Position numbers and translations under genes: made by a program. DNA of 10,760 nt from Bacteroidota bacterium. GTDB taxonomy: Bacteria > Bacteroidota > Bacteroidia > Flavobacteriales > Flavobacteriaceae. The notes beneath the pieces were generated by a model. It was not told the DNA's origin, searched no databases, and saw only the letters and a program-made list of their open reading frames with translations. The stretch covers positions 1 through 10,760 of the forward strand of contig JADWMI010000064.1 in NCBI GenBank assembly GCA_015767395.1, in the 5' to 3' direction. How positions within the stretch are numbered: the first letter of the stretch is position 1; each line of letters opens with the position of its first letter. This document shows positions 1 through 8,681 of this stretch, piece by piece.

Positions 1-582
1 AATGATTTTGGAAAAGAAATTATTCCACAGGCAATAGGCAAACACAAAGTTGTCAGTCATCAATTTGAAGGTTACTGGACAGATATTGGTAATATTGATT
101 CCTTTTTTGAAGCTAATTTGGCACTAACAGATGATTTTCCAAAATTTGATTTGTATAGTAAAGAGAGACGGATTTATACGCATGCAAGAATGTTACCTAC
201 AACTAAAATTTCAGGTACAATATTAGATAAAACTGTGATTGCTGATGGTTGCATAATAAATGCAGGTAAAATAGAGCATTCAGTTATTGGTATTAGATCT
301 AGAATTGACAGTGAATCTACCGTAATTAACACCTATATGATGGGAAGTGATTTCTATCAACCTTTAGAGGAAATAGTAGATGAAAATAAAACGTCAATGG
401 GTATAGGTAAACGTTGTTTTATAAAAAATGCCATTTTAGATAAAAACTGTTCTATTGGAGATGATGTTCGAATAAAAGGAGGTAAACATTTGGCAGATGC
501 TGAAACTGAGACTTATGCAATTAGAGATGGTATTGTTGTAATTAAAAAAGGTGCAGTAATTCAAAATGGTTTTACAATATAA
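1..582 (+). CDS. glgC: Glucose-1-phosphate adenylyltransferase (ADP-glucose pyrophosphorylase), 3' part
   Basis: Makes ADP-glucose from glucose-1-phosphate and ATP, the committed step of classical glycogen synthesis, in the cytoplasm. The frame is open from base 1, so the gene enters from the left. The visible 193 residues begin with DFGKEIIP and continue with GYWTDIGNIDSFFEANLAL, both hallmark GlgC segments at the end of the nucleotidyltransferase domain. The rest is a left-handed beta-helix with hexapeptide-like repeats (for example SVIGIRSRI and AILDKNCSIGDDVRI). Bacterial GlgC is usually about 420 residues, so roughly 230 N-terminal residues lie outside the window. The TTG at 118 falls inside a conserved motif and is not the start. 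The C-terminus (IRDGIVVIKKGAVIQNGFTI) resembles the plant/cyanobacterial form more than the enterobacterial one. It lies 28 nt before glgE and is probably cotranscribed with it. Identity is secure; the regulatory type is inferred. Confidence 0.95.
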   Translation, partial: NDFGKEIIPQAIGKHKVVSHQFEGYWTDIGNIDSFFEANLALTDDFPKFDLYSKERRIYTHARMLPTTKISGTILDKTVIADGCIINAGKIEHSVIGIRSRIDSESTVINTYMMGSDFYQPLEEIVDENKTSMGIGKRCFIKNAILDKNCSIGDDVRIKGGKHLADAETETYAIRDGIVVIKKGAVIQNGFTI

Positions 583-610
583 ATTGTTATTAATAGGTAA
601 TTAGATTTAT

Positions 611-2548
611 ATGAAAAATCAAAGTAGAATTGTTATTGAAAACATATCTCCAGAAATAAATAATGGCGATTTTAATATAAAACGTGTCGTTAATGAGATT
701 GTTAATGTAAGTGCAGATGTGATGGCTGATGGCCATGATATAATTGCGACATCGGTTTTATTTAAACATGAAAATTCCAAAAAATGGGAGGAAGTAAGAA
801 TGTCTCCTCACTTTGATAATAAATGGAGCGCTTCTTTTACAGTTGAAAAACAAGGTTTCTATTCCTATAAAGTAATAGGTTGGGTAGATTATGCTTTGAA
901 TTGGCAACATGGTATTTCAAGAAAAATTGATGACAATCAAACAGTAACTTCTGAATTGTTGGAAGGTATTGAATATATTAAATATTGCATTTCAAAAGCG
1001 TCTGTTTCTGAGAAAAAATATTTAAATAATTTGACTGCAATGTTCGCTAATGTTGATGAATATCAAAAAGCGGTTTCAGAAGCTGTTAGTGATAAATTGC
1101 ATCAAATTTTTGTTAAATATCCTGAGAAAAAACTATTAAATTCTTCTAAAGAATTGAAAGTTTATGTGGATAGATTAAAGGCAAGGTTTAGTACTTGGTA
1201 TGAATTCTTTCCACGTTCTGCATCTCAAAATAATGATGTTCATGGAACCTTTAAAGATTGTGAGAAATTATTGCCAAGGGTTTCAGAAATGGGATTTGAT
1301 ACGTTATATTTTCCTCCTGTTCACCCAATAGGTGAAGTGAATAGAAAAGGGAAAAACAACACAACGGAAGCTTTTGAAGGAGACGTTGGCTCATGTTGGG
1401 GAATCGGTTCAAAAGAAGGCGGACATAAATCCATTCATCCTCAGTTAGGAACCATTAAAGATTTTAAATCCTTGGTTGCGAAGGCTAAAAAAAATGGAAT
1501 TGAGATAGCCATGGATTATGCTTTACAAGCAGCTCCAGATCACCCGTGGGTAATAGACCATCCAGATTGGTTTAAATGGAGACCTGATGGTACCGTACAA
1601 TACGCTGAAAACCCACCAAAAAAATATCAAGATATTCTTCCAATTTATTTTGAATCTGTAGATTTTAAAAACCTGTGGGATGAATGTTTAGATACCTTGT
1701 ATTATTGGATTGATTGTGGTATAAATGTATTTAGAGTAGACAATCCACATACAAAGCCATTTTATTTTTGGAACTGGATTATTTCAGAAGTAAAATCAAA
1801 ACATCCCGATGTACTATTTTTAGCGGAAGCTTTTACAGCGCCTAAAATAATGCAGCAATTGGGTAAACAAGGCTATACACAATCGTATACTTATTTTACT
1901 TGGAGAAACAACAAGCAGGAATTGACTGAATATGTTGAAGAATTAACCCAAACAGATCAACGCGAGTATATGCGTCCAAATTTTTGGCCAAATACACCAG
2001 ACATTAATCCGTTTCATTTACAACATGCAAATGAATCAAAGCATATTCAACGGTATGTGTTGGCAGCAACCTTAAGTTCAAATATTGGGATTTATGGGCC
2101 TGTTTTTGAATATATGATTAGTGAACCAATTCCAGGGAAAGAAGAATATTTAAACTCTGAAAAATTTCAAATTTGTAATTATGATTGGTTCAAAAAAAAT
2201 AATTTAATTACTGTTATTTCAAAAGTAAATAAAATTCGTTTTGAAAATGAAGCACTTCAGCAAACCAATAATATAAAGTTTTGCAATATTGACAATGATA
2301 AACTAATAGCTTTTTATAAATGGGATGATTCCAAGAGTAATGAAGTGTTAATTATTATTAATTTAGATGAGTATAATATGCATGAAGGTATGCTCCAACT
2401 GCCGTTAAAAGAGTTAGGGATTGGAAATGGTCATCATGTAAAAGTTAAAGATTTAATTACTGATTATAGCTACGATTGGTACGATGAATGGAACTTTATT
2501 AGGTTGCATGCTGCTATGCCATTTCATATTTTTAAAATAAACAAATAA
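611..2548 (+). CDS. glgE: GlgE: alpha-1,4-glucan:maltose-1-phosphate maltosyltransferase (GH13_3)
   Basis: Transfers maltosyl units from alpha-maltose-1-phosphate to the non-reducing end of an alpha-1,4-glucan, releasing phosphate (cytoplasmic). The 645-residue product is close to the usual 650-700. The N-terminal beta-sandwich begins with RIVIENISPEI and includes VSADVMADGHD, typical of GlgE, which supports the ATG at 611. The catalytic barrel carries D377 (FRVDNPH, nucleophile), E406 (LAEAF, acid/base) and D464 (NTPDI). The GlgE-specific block ENPPKKYQDI (residues 333-342) and N378 match, from memory, residues that hold the phosphate of maltose-1-phosphate in Streptomyces GlgE. This separates the protein from ordinary alpha-amylases. 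No signal peptide is seen. It sits between glgC and the maltokinase gene, with only 3 nt to the latter, as expected for the maltose-1-phosphate route. No Shine-Dalgarno sequence is evident. Confidence 0.96.
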   Translation: MKNQSRIVIENISPEINNGDFNIKRVVNEIVNVSADVMADGHDIIATSVLFKHENSKKWEEVRMSPHFDNKWSASFTVEKQGFYSYKVIGWVDYALNWQHGISRKIDDNQTVTSELLEGIEYIKYCISKASVSEKKYLNNLTAMFANVDEYQKAVSEAVSDKLHQIFVKYPEKKLLNSSKELKVYVDRLKARFSTWYEFFPRSASQNNDVHGTFKDCEKLLPRVSEMGFDTLYFPPVHPIGEVNRKGKNNTTEAFEGDVGSCWGIGSKEGGHKSIHPQLGTIKDFKSLVAKAKKNGIEIAMDYALQAAPDHPWVIDHPDWFKWRPDGTVQYAENPPKKYQDILPIYFESVDFKNLWDECLDTLYYWIDCGINVFRVDNPHTKPFYFWNWIISEVKSKHPDVLFLAEAFTAPKIMQQLGKQGYTQSYTYFTWRNNKQELTEYVEELTQTDQREYMRPNFWPNTPDINPFHLQHANESKHIQRYVLAATLSSNIGIYGPVFEYMISEPIPGKEEYLNSEKFQICNYDWFKKNNLITVISKVNKIRFENEALQQTNNIKFCNIDNDKLIAFYKWDDSKSNEVLIIINLDEYNMHEGMLQLPLKELGIGNGHHVKVKDLITDYSYDWYDEWNFIRLHAAMPFHIFKINK

Positions 2549-2551
2549 AAG

Positions 2552-4174
2552 ATGTCTAACCACTCGAACGAAAACGCTGTACAATATAATTTTGATGTTG
2601 CTTGGGAAGAATTGTTAGAAAATAAAGATTTTCTAAAAGTTTTTTTGTCTGATATTCTCGAAAAATACATTGTTAAGCAGCGATGGTATGGTGGTAAAGC
2701 AAGTACAATTAAATACATTGAACTTTCTGAATATTTTAGAATTCAACAAAATGATGAGGTTTATTTTGGTTTGATATTAGAAGTTGATTTTGAAGAAGCT
2801 TTTTATCATCATTATTTTATTCCAATAGCATTCGTTTCTGACGAAAATTTGGCAAAAACGGATCAAATTTTACCGTTAAGTATTAAAAATCAAGAGGGTT
2901 ATATCATTGATGCCGTAAATTTGGAAGCCTTTAGGAAATTGGTGTTTGAACGTATTGCAAATGCCGAACCAATAGATAAAACCAAGGTTCAATATCATAA
3001 AAGTGAATTGTTTGTAAATCCTGTTTATGAATCATCACGATTAATGGGCTTAGAGCAAAGCAATACATCTTTGGTTTTTAATGAAAAATATGTAATTAAG
3101 TTTTTTAGAAGAATTTTTTCAAATAAGAATCCCGATTATGAAATGAATCGGTTTTTAACAGATAAAAAAGATTTTAAAAACACTCCAAAATATTATGGAA
3201 GCATCAATTATATAGGGAAAGAAAATGAATTGGTGACCATTGCTGTAATGCAGGAGCTTATTGAAAATCAGGGTGATGCATGGGATGTTTTTACCAAGGA
3301 AATTGAAAAAATATTTGAAACACTAACCGATAAGAATATTGATATTGACAATTTACCTGAGCCTCAAATTTATGAGCGCTTAAGAATTCATGATATTCCG
3401 CATAGAATTATTGATTGGGCAGGTCTTAGCTTGTTTTTAAAAATCAAAGTTTTGGCACAACGCACGGCGGAGATGCATATTAATTTAGGATCAGAGTTCG
3501 AAGATACGGCATTTACACCTACTCATTTCAATGGAGATTATTCTGTTTGGTTAAAAAATAGAATGATTTATCAATTTCAGAACAGGTTAAATATTATTGA
3601 AAATAACCTTCATAAATTAGAAGGTTATAGTTTAACACTTGCTCAAGATTTATTAAGTAAAAAAAGTTTAATCAGAAGTAAATTTCTAAATTTTGATTGG
3701 ACCAAATTAAAAGGGGAGCGAATTCGGGTTCATGGAGATTATCATTTAGGTCAGGTATTGGTTCAGAATGATGATTTTTATATTTTAGACTTTGAAGGTG
3801 AGCCAGAAAGTACCATTAGAGATAGACAAGTAAAACAACCACCAATGAAAGATGTTGCAGGTTTGTTTAGGTCATTTCATTATGCTATTTATGCTACAAT
3901 TTTTAATAATCAAGATAAGTATAAACAATCACAAGAGCAGTTGTTTAAAGCTGCAGAACTATTATATGGGTATTTTACAGGTATTTTTTTAGGAAAATAT
4001 GTGTATACGGTTCAACAAGCCAATTTAAATATTGGATATAGCCAAGAGCGTAATTTTATTCTGGAATATTGTTTATTAGAAAAAGCAGTTTACGAATTGG
4101 GTTACGAGTTAAATTCACGTCCATCTTGGGCAGTTATTCCTTTAAAAGGAATTTCAAATCTTATTAATAGCTAA
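2552..4174 (+). CDS. mak: Maltokinase (ATP:maltose 1-phosphotransferase), stand-alone, of the TreS-fused type
   Basis: Phosphorylates maltose to maltose-1-phosphate with ATP, supplying GlgE. The N-terminal cap region has RWYGGKA at residues 44-50, diagnostic of maltokinases. The kinase N-lobe shows EQSNTS (168-173) and a probable ATP-binding lysine, K183, in VIKFFRR. A hinge-like MQELIENQGDAW follows at 233-244. The catalytic loop is HGDYHLGQ (394-401, D396 as base) and the metal-binding segment is DFEGEP (413-418). RDVAG/FRSFHYA-like sequence follows at KDVAGLFRSFHYA. At 540 residues it is longer than mycobacterial Mak (about 450). Its long spacer before HGD and its HGDYHLGQ to DFEGEP block look like the C-terminal kinase domain of TreS-maltokinase fusions, but there is no TreS domain here. 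It starts 3 nt after glgE and ends 2 nt before glgB, so translational coupling is likely. All key residues are present. Confidence 0.93.
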   Translation: MSNHSNENAVQYNFDVAWEELLENKDFLKVFLSDILEKYIVKQRWYGGKASTIKYIELSEYFRIQQNDEVYFGLILEVDFEEAFYHHYFIPIAFVSDENLAKTDQILPLSIKNQEGYIIDAVNLEAFRKLVFERIANAEPIDKTKVQYHKSELFVNPVYESSRLMGLEQSNTSLVFNEKYVIKFFRRIFSNKNPDYEMNRFLTDKKDFKNTPKYYGSINYIGKENELVTIAVMQELIENQGDAWDVFTKEIEKIFETLTDKNIDIDNLPEPQIYERLRIHDIPHRIIDWAGLSLFLKIKVLAQRTAEMHINLGSEFEDTAFTPTHFNGDYSVWLKNRMIYQFQNRLNIIENNLHKLEGYSLTLAQDLLSKKSLIRSKFLNFDWTKLKGERIRVHGDYHLGQVLVQNDDFYILDFEGEPESTIRDRQVKQPPMKDVAGLFRSFHYAIYATIFNNQDKYKQSQEQLFKAAELLYGYFTGIFLGKYVYTVQQANLNIGYSQERNFILEYCLLEKAVYELGYELNSRPSWAVIPLKGISNLINS

Positions 4175-4176
4175 AT

Positions 4177-6084
4177 ATGACAAATGTAAAATCTTTCAGT
4201 CTTTTTACAGACTTTGATATAGACCTTTTTAAAGCAGGTAAACATTTTAGGCTTTATGAAAAATTTGGTTCACATCCTATGGTTGTGGACGGTATTGAAG
4301 GTACCTATTTTGCAGTTTGGGCTCCAACGGCTAATCAAGTTTCAGTAATTGGAGATTTTAATCATTGGAATGATGGAGAGCATAAATTAAATGTACGCTG
4401 GGATTCTTCGGGAATTTGGGAAGGATTTATTCCGTTAGTTGAAAAAGGAGCTACTTATAAATATAAAATTCATTCAAATAACCAAGGGTATATTTCAGAA
4501 AAAGCAGATCCTTATGCGCGTAGATGTGAACATCCGCCTTTAACGGCTTCTGTTGTATGGAATGATGATTACAAATGGAAAGATAAAAGTTGGTTAAAAA
4601 CACGTAAAAAACACAATGCTATAGATGCACCATATTCTGTTTATGAAGTGCATTTAGGATCTTGGAAAAGACATGCTGAAGAAGATCGTTTTTTGTCATA
4701 CTATGAATTAGCGGATGATTTAGTGAAGTATGTAAAAGAAATGAATTTTACTCATGTAGAATTGATGCCAATTATGGAGTTCCCTTATGATCCATCTTGG
4801 GGATATCAAATAACGGGTTATTTTGCGCCAACTTCACGATTTGGCTATCCTGATGAATTTAAGTACTTGGTTGATAAAATACATGAAGCAGGTGTTGGAA
4901 TAATTTTAGATTGGGTTCCATCTCACTTTCCTGAGGATGCTCATGGATTGGGTTATTTTGATGGCTCAAATTTATATGAACACCCAGATAGAAAAAAAGG
5001 ATATCATCAAGATTGGAAAAGCTTAATTTTTAATTATGAGAGAAACGAAGTACGCTCCTTTTTAATTAGTAATGCTATTTTTTGGTTAGAACAATATCAT
5101 ATAGACGGTTTACGTGTAGATGCGGTCGCTTCTATGTTATTTTTAGATTATTCTCGTGAAGAGGGAGAATGGGATCCAAACATATATGGAGGTAATGAAA
5201 ACTTGGCAGTGATTTCATTTTTAAAAGAATTGAATATAGAGGTTTATAGGTCTTTTCCTGATGTACAAACAATTGCCGAAGAATCTACGGCCTTTCCAAT
5301 GGTTTCAAAACCTACATTTATGGGCGGTTTAGGCTTTGGAATGAAATGGATGATGGGTTGGATGCACGATACTTTACAGTATTTTGGAACAGATCCTTTA
5401 TACAGAAAGCATCATCAAAATGACATAACCTTTAGTTTGGCATATGCATTTACAGAAAACTTTATGTTACCGCTTTCACATGATGAAGTAGTTTATGGTA
5501 AAAACTCTATTTTAGGTCGTATGCCTGGCGATGAATGGCAGCGATTTGCCAATTTAAGATTGTTATATGGTTATATGTTTACACATCCTGGAACTAACTT
5601 ATTGTTTATGGGAAGTGAATTTGGGCAATACGATGAGTGGAATTTTCAAGAAGGTTTAGATTGGGATTTATTGGAATTTAAACCACACCAAGATATTCAG
5701 AATTTTTATAAAGAATTAAATAAGTTTTACCGTGAAACACCTGCTTTATTTGAAAAACAATTTAGCGAAGAAGGGTTTGAATGGATCAGTTTTGAGGATA
5801 CTGAAAATTGTGTTATTTCATATATTAGAAAAGGAAATGATCCTAAAAAAAATGTGGTAGTTGTGTGTAATTTTACCCCGGCCATTATCGAAAACTACAA
5901 AATAGGGGTTCCGTCCAAGGGGAAATTAAAAGAAGTATTTAACAGTGATTCTGTAAAATTTGGTGGTAGTGGTATTTCAAATAAACGTCAAATTACAAGT
6001 AAAAAAGAGCTTTGGAATGGAAAACCATATGCAGCAGAAATAACTTTACCACCATTAGGGATTGTTATTTTTGAGTTAAAATAG
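4177..6084 (+). CDS. glgB: 1,4-alpha-glucan branching enzyme (GH13)
   Basis: Cuts alpha-1,4 chains and rejoins them by alpha-1,6 bonds, giving glycogen its branches. A CBM48 domain begins around residue 42 (FAVWAPTANQVSVIGDFNHW). The GH13 barrel opens near YEVHLGSWKR and includes LMPIMEFPYDPSWGYQ and ILDWVPSHFP. Catalytic residues visible are D315 (LRVDAVASM, nucleophile), E368 (IAEEST, acid/base) and D436 (LSHDEVVYGK). MGSEFGQ and DEWN follow, then a C-terminal beta domain. At 635 residues with one N-terminal carbohydrate-binding module, it is the shorter GlgB form, lacking the extra N1 domain of the roughly 730-residue E. coli enzyme. It starts 2 nt after the maltokinase stop and is the last gene of the operon, followed by an intrinsic terminator. 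Function is secure. Confidence 0.97.
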   Translation: MTNVKSFSLFTDFDIDLFKAGKHFRLYEKFGSHPMVVDGIEGTYFAVWAPTANQVSVIGDFNHWNDGEHKLNVRWDSSGIWEGFIPLVEKGATYKYKIHSNNQGYISEKADPYARRCEHPPLTASVVWNDDYKWKDKSWLKTRKKHNAIDAPYSVYEVHLGSWKRHAEEDRFLSYYELADDLVKYVKEMNFTHVELMPIMEFPYDPSWGYQITGYFAPTSRFGYPDEFKYLVDKIHEAGVGIILDWVPSHFPEDAHGLGYFDGSNLYEHPDRKKGYHQDWKSLIFNYERNEVRSFLISNAIFWLEQYHIDGLRVDAVASMLFLDYSREEGEWDPNIYGGNENLAVISFLKELNIEVYRSFPDVQTIAEESTAFPMVSKPTFMGGLGFGMKWMMGWMHDTLQYFGTDPLYRKHHQNDITFSLAYAFTENFMLPLSHDEVVYGKNSILGRMPGDEWQRFANLRLLYGYMFTHPGTNLLFMGSEFGQYDEWNFQEGLDWDLLEFKPHQDIQNFYKELNKFYRETPALFEKQFSEEGFEWISFEDTENCVISYIRKGNDPKKNVVVVCNFTPAIIENYKIGVPSKGKLKEVFNSDSVKFGGSGISNKRQITSKKELWNGKPYAAEITLPPLGIVIFELK

Positions 6085-6108
6085 CACATATTTAAAAATT
6101 ATAGTTTT

Positions 6109-6156
6109 AAGCACTTGGTATTTTTATAAATTATATAAAATATCAAGTGTTTTTTT
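6109..6156 (+). terminator. Intrinsic terminator of the glycogen operon
   Basis: Arms at 6112-6124 and 6137-6149 form a 13-bp stem with one internal G-U wobble (G6118 with T6143) and a 12-nt AT-rich loop. A seven-T tract follows at 6150-6156. It lies 24 nt after the glgB stop. The stem is unusually poor in GC (four G-C pairs), so some readthrough into the GH31 gene is possible. Confidence 0.75.
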
Positions 6157-6191
6157 GATAATATTTGTCCTGATAAAATTAATAATTTAAG

Positions 6192-6199
6192 TAGGTTTG
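6192..6199 (+). promoter_or_regulatory. Candidate -7 promoter element for the GH31 alpha-glucosidase gene
   Basis: TAGGTTTG matches the Bacteroidota -7 consensus TAnnTTTG exactly. The nearest upstream -33 candidate is TTTG at 6164-6167, 24 nt away, slightly longer than the usual spacing of about 17-23. Transcription would begin around 6205, leaving a leader of about 27 nt before the ATG at 6232. Its place directly after the operon terminator supports a separate transcript. No Shine-Dalgarno sequence is seen. Confidence 0.6.
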
Positions 6200-6231
6200 C
6201 ACCTGTTTTGAATACTAACTATTAACTACTT

Positions 6232-8628
6232 ATGATATTAAATACAGAATTAGAATACAAAGGAAATTTATTTCCCTCAAAAATAGTTTTTTACAAAAAA
6301 GATGTAGACACTTTATATTTTAAAAGTGAGAACGGAGTGGCCTTACAAGTTACTGTGCAGCGTGATAGTGTATTGAGATTTAGATTTGCTACAACAGCTA
6401 TATTTGAAAAAGATTTTTCATATGGTATCACTAAATATGCGAGTAAAGGATATAATAAATTGGAAATTGATGAAGATGTTGAGAATTATATAATTACGAC
6501 TTCAAAGTTAATTTGTAATATTTCTAAAATAGACATGCGTACCGCTATTTTTGACGCTAAAGACAATACACTTATTTGTGAAGATGAACTTGGTTTTCAT
6601 TGGGAAGAATTCTATGAAGAAGGTGGTGATATCGTTAAAATGTCTAAGAGTTCGCAAGAAGGAGAAAGTTATTACGGGTTAGGAGATAAGCCAGTTGATG
6701 TAAACTTAAAGGGAAAACGTTTTGAAAACTGGGTAACAGATTCTTATGCATATGGTAGAGGATCAGATCCAATTTATAAGACCATACCTTTCTACCTAGG
6801 TGTACACCATAAAAAAGCCTACGGAATATTTTTTGATAATACTTTTCGTTCATTTTTTGATTTCAGTCATGAAAAAAGAAATGTTACTAGTTTTTGGGCA
6901 GAAGGTGGTGAAATGAATTATTATTTTATCTATGGCCCTCAAATGTCTGAAGTTGTTTCTAACTATACCGATTTAACTGGACGTCCTCAACAAATTCCGC
7001 CATTATGGGCACTGGGTTTTCACCAATGTAAATGGAGTTACTATCCAGAGAGTAAAGTAAAAGAAGTAGCGAATAAATTTAGAGAATTGAAAATTCCTTG
7101 TGATGCTATCTATTTAGATATCGATTATATGGAAGGATTTAGATGTTTTACTTGGAACAAAGAATATTTTCCAGATCCTAAAAGGATGGTAAAAGAATTG
7201 GCTGACGATGGTTTTAAAACCATTGCTATTATCGACCCAGGTATTAAAATTGACAATGATTATAGTGTTTATAAAGAAGCTTTAGAAAAAGACTATTTCT
7301 GTAAACGTGCAGATGGTGCTTATATGAAAGGAAAGGTTTGGCCTGGAGAATGTTATTTTCCAGATTTTACAAACCCTGAAGTTAGAGAGTGGTGGTCTGA
7401 ATTATTTAGAGAATTAATTGAAGATATTGGTGTAAAAGGTGTTTGGAATGATATGAATGAGCCAGCAATTATGGATGTTCCTGGAAAAACTTTTCCAAAA
7501 GATGTTCGCCATGATTATGATGGAAACAATTGTAGTCATAGAAAAGCACATAATATTTATGGAATGCAAATGGCTAGAGCCACTTACCATGGACTTAAAA
7601 AGTTTTCATATCCAAAACGCCCTTTTGTAATTACAAGATCGGCCTATTCAGGTACGCAACGCTATACTTCTACTTGGACTGGAGATAATGTTGCAACTTG
7701 GGATCATTTGGCCTTAGCAAATAACCAAGCACAACGTATGTGTATGTCTGGATTCTCATTTGTGGGGTCCGATATTGGTGGATTTGCAGAACAACCAAAC
7801 GGTGAGTTATTTACACGTTGGGTTCAGTTAGGTGTTTTTCATCCATTTTTTAGAGTGCATTCCTCAGGTGATCATGGTGATCAAGAACCTTGGACTTTTG
7901 GAACAACAATGACAGATATTGTTCGTAAGTTTATTGAAATTAGGTATCAGTTATTACCGTATTTATATACTGCTTTTTGGAGATATACAGAAGAGGGAAT
8001 TCCAATTTTAAAATCTTTAGTGCTGTTTGATCAAGAAGACCAGCACACCCATTATAGAAATGATGAATTTATTTTTGGTGAAAAAATATTGGCTTGCCCT
8101 ATTTTAGAAGCAAATGCCAAAGGAAGAAGAATGTATTTTCCAATAGGAAGATGGTATAATTTCTGGGACAATTCAGTTGTAATTGGAGGAGAAGAAACTT
8201 GGGTTGATGCCGATATTGATAGTATGCCTATTTTTGTAAAAGAAGGAGCCATTATTCCAAAATATCCAATCCAGCAATATGTTGGTGAAAAGGTAATTGA
8301 GGAATTAGGCTTAGACGTTTATTTTAAAGTTGGTAAAGAAATCTCTGAAGTTTATGAAGATGCTCAAGATGGATATGATTATAAAAAAGGAAGATATAGT
8401 TTAAGAAACTTTAACTTGGTTGGGAAAAAGAATTCATTAAAAATTCAACAATTCAAATCAGGGAAATTTATAACAAGTTACGAAACCTTTAAAATTAATA
8501 TTCACGGTTTGCCTTTTGAAATCAAAAGTATTCAGGTTGATAATGAAGAAATTGATATTAAAATGTTAAACGGAGAAATTACTTTTGTAATAACTAAAGA
8601 ATTTAGAGAGTTGCGTATTATAGGATAA
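6232..8628 (+). CDS. GH31 family alpha-glucosidase, predicted cytoplasmic
   Basis: Likely releases glucose from the non-reducing ends of maltose, maltodextrins or glycogen fragments. The N-terminal beta-sandwich (about residues 1-250) includes YYGLGDKP. The barrel begins at PPLWALGFHQCKWSYY (from P256), followed by YLDIDYM with D296 and D298. The nucleophile is D407 in WNDMNEP and the acid/base is D485 in STWTGDN. Further GH31 blocks are SFVGSDIGGF and FHPFFRVHSS, followed by C-terminal beta domains. At 798 residues it has normal family length. The N-terminus (MILNTELEYKGNLFPSK) has no hydrophobic signal segment, arguing against export and for intracellular turnover of the polymer made by the upstream operon. 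It has its own promoter and terminator. Exact substrate (alpha-1,4 or alpha-1,6 glucosides, or others in GH31) cannot be fixed from sequence alone. Confidence 0.93.
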   Translation: MILNTELEYKGNLFPSKIVFYKKDVDTLYFKSENGVALQVTVQRDSVLRFRFATTAIFEKDFSYGITKYASKGYNKLEIDEDVENYIITTSKLICNISKIDMRTAIFDAKDNTLICEDELGFHWEEFYEEGGDIVKMSKSSQEGESYYGLGDKPVDVNLKGKRFENWVTDSYAYGRGSDPIYKTIPFYLGVHHKKAYGIFFDNTFRSFFDFSHEKRNVTSFWAEGGEMNYYFIYGPQMSEVVSNYTDLTGRPQQIPPLWALGFHQCKWSYYPESKVKEVANKFRELKIPCDAIYLDIDYMEGFRCFTWNKEYFPDPKRMVKELADDGFKTIAIIDPGIKIDNDYSVYKEALEKDYFCKRADGAYMKGKVWPGECYFPDFTNPEVREWWSELFRELIEDIGVKGVWNDMNEPAIMDVPGKTFPKDVRHDYDGNNCSHRKAHNIYGMQMARATYHGLKKFSYPKRPFVITRSAYSGTQRYTSTWTGDNVATWDHLALANNQAQRMCMSGFSFVGSDIGGFAEQPNGELFTRWVQLGVFHPFFRVHSSGDHGDQEPWTFGTTMTDIVRKFIEIRYQLLPYLYTAFWRYTEEGIPILKSLVLFDQEDQHTHYRNDEFIFGEKILACPILEANAKGRRMYFPIGRWYNFWDNSVVIGGEETWVDADIDSMPIFVKEGAIIPKYPIQQYVGEKVIEELGLDVYFKVGKEISEVYEDAQDGYDYKKGRYSLRNFNLVGKKNSLKIQQFKSGKFITSYETFKINIHGLPFEIKSIQVDNEEIDIKMLNGEITFVITKEFRELRIIG

Positions 8629-8681
8629 TAAAATAATAATTATAGAGTTGTCTTAAATTAGGTTGACAGTTTAAAATAAAT

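Noticed and set aside
118..120. TTG as a possible start of a short 154-codon gene
   Set aside because: The frame is open to base 1 and the preceding codons encode conserved GlgC motifs, so the gene is merely cut by the window edge.
2524..2718. Minus-strand open frame of 64 codons across the glgE/maltokinase junction
   Set aside because: It overlaps two well-supported genes, has no recognisable motif, and is explained as an antisense shadow.
6644..6853. Minus-strand open frame of 69 codons within the GH31 gene
   Set aside because: It lies wholly inside conserved GH31 coding sequence and its product has no recognisable feature.
8052..8252. Minus-strand open frame of 66 codons within the GH31 gene
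   Set aside because: It is antisense to the GH31 C-terminal region, with no promoter or motif.
8645..8668. TTGTC and TTGACA motifs between the GH31 stop and its terminator
   Set aside because: TTGACA resembles a sigma-70 -35 box, but Bacteroidota use a different consensus, no TAnnTTTG follows at proper spacing, and a terminator lies directly downstream.
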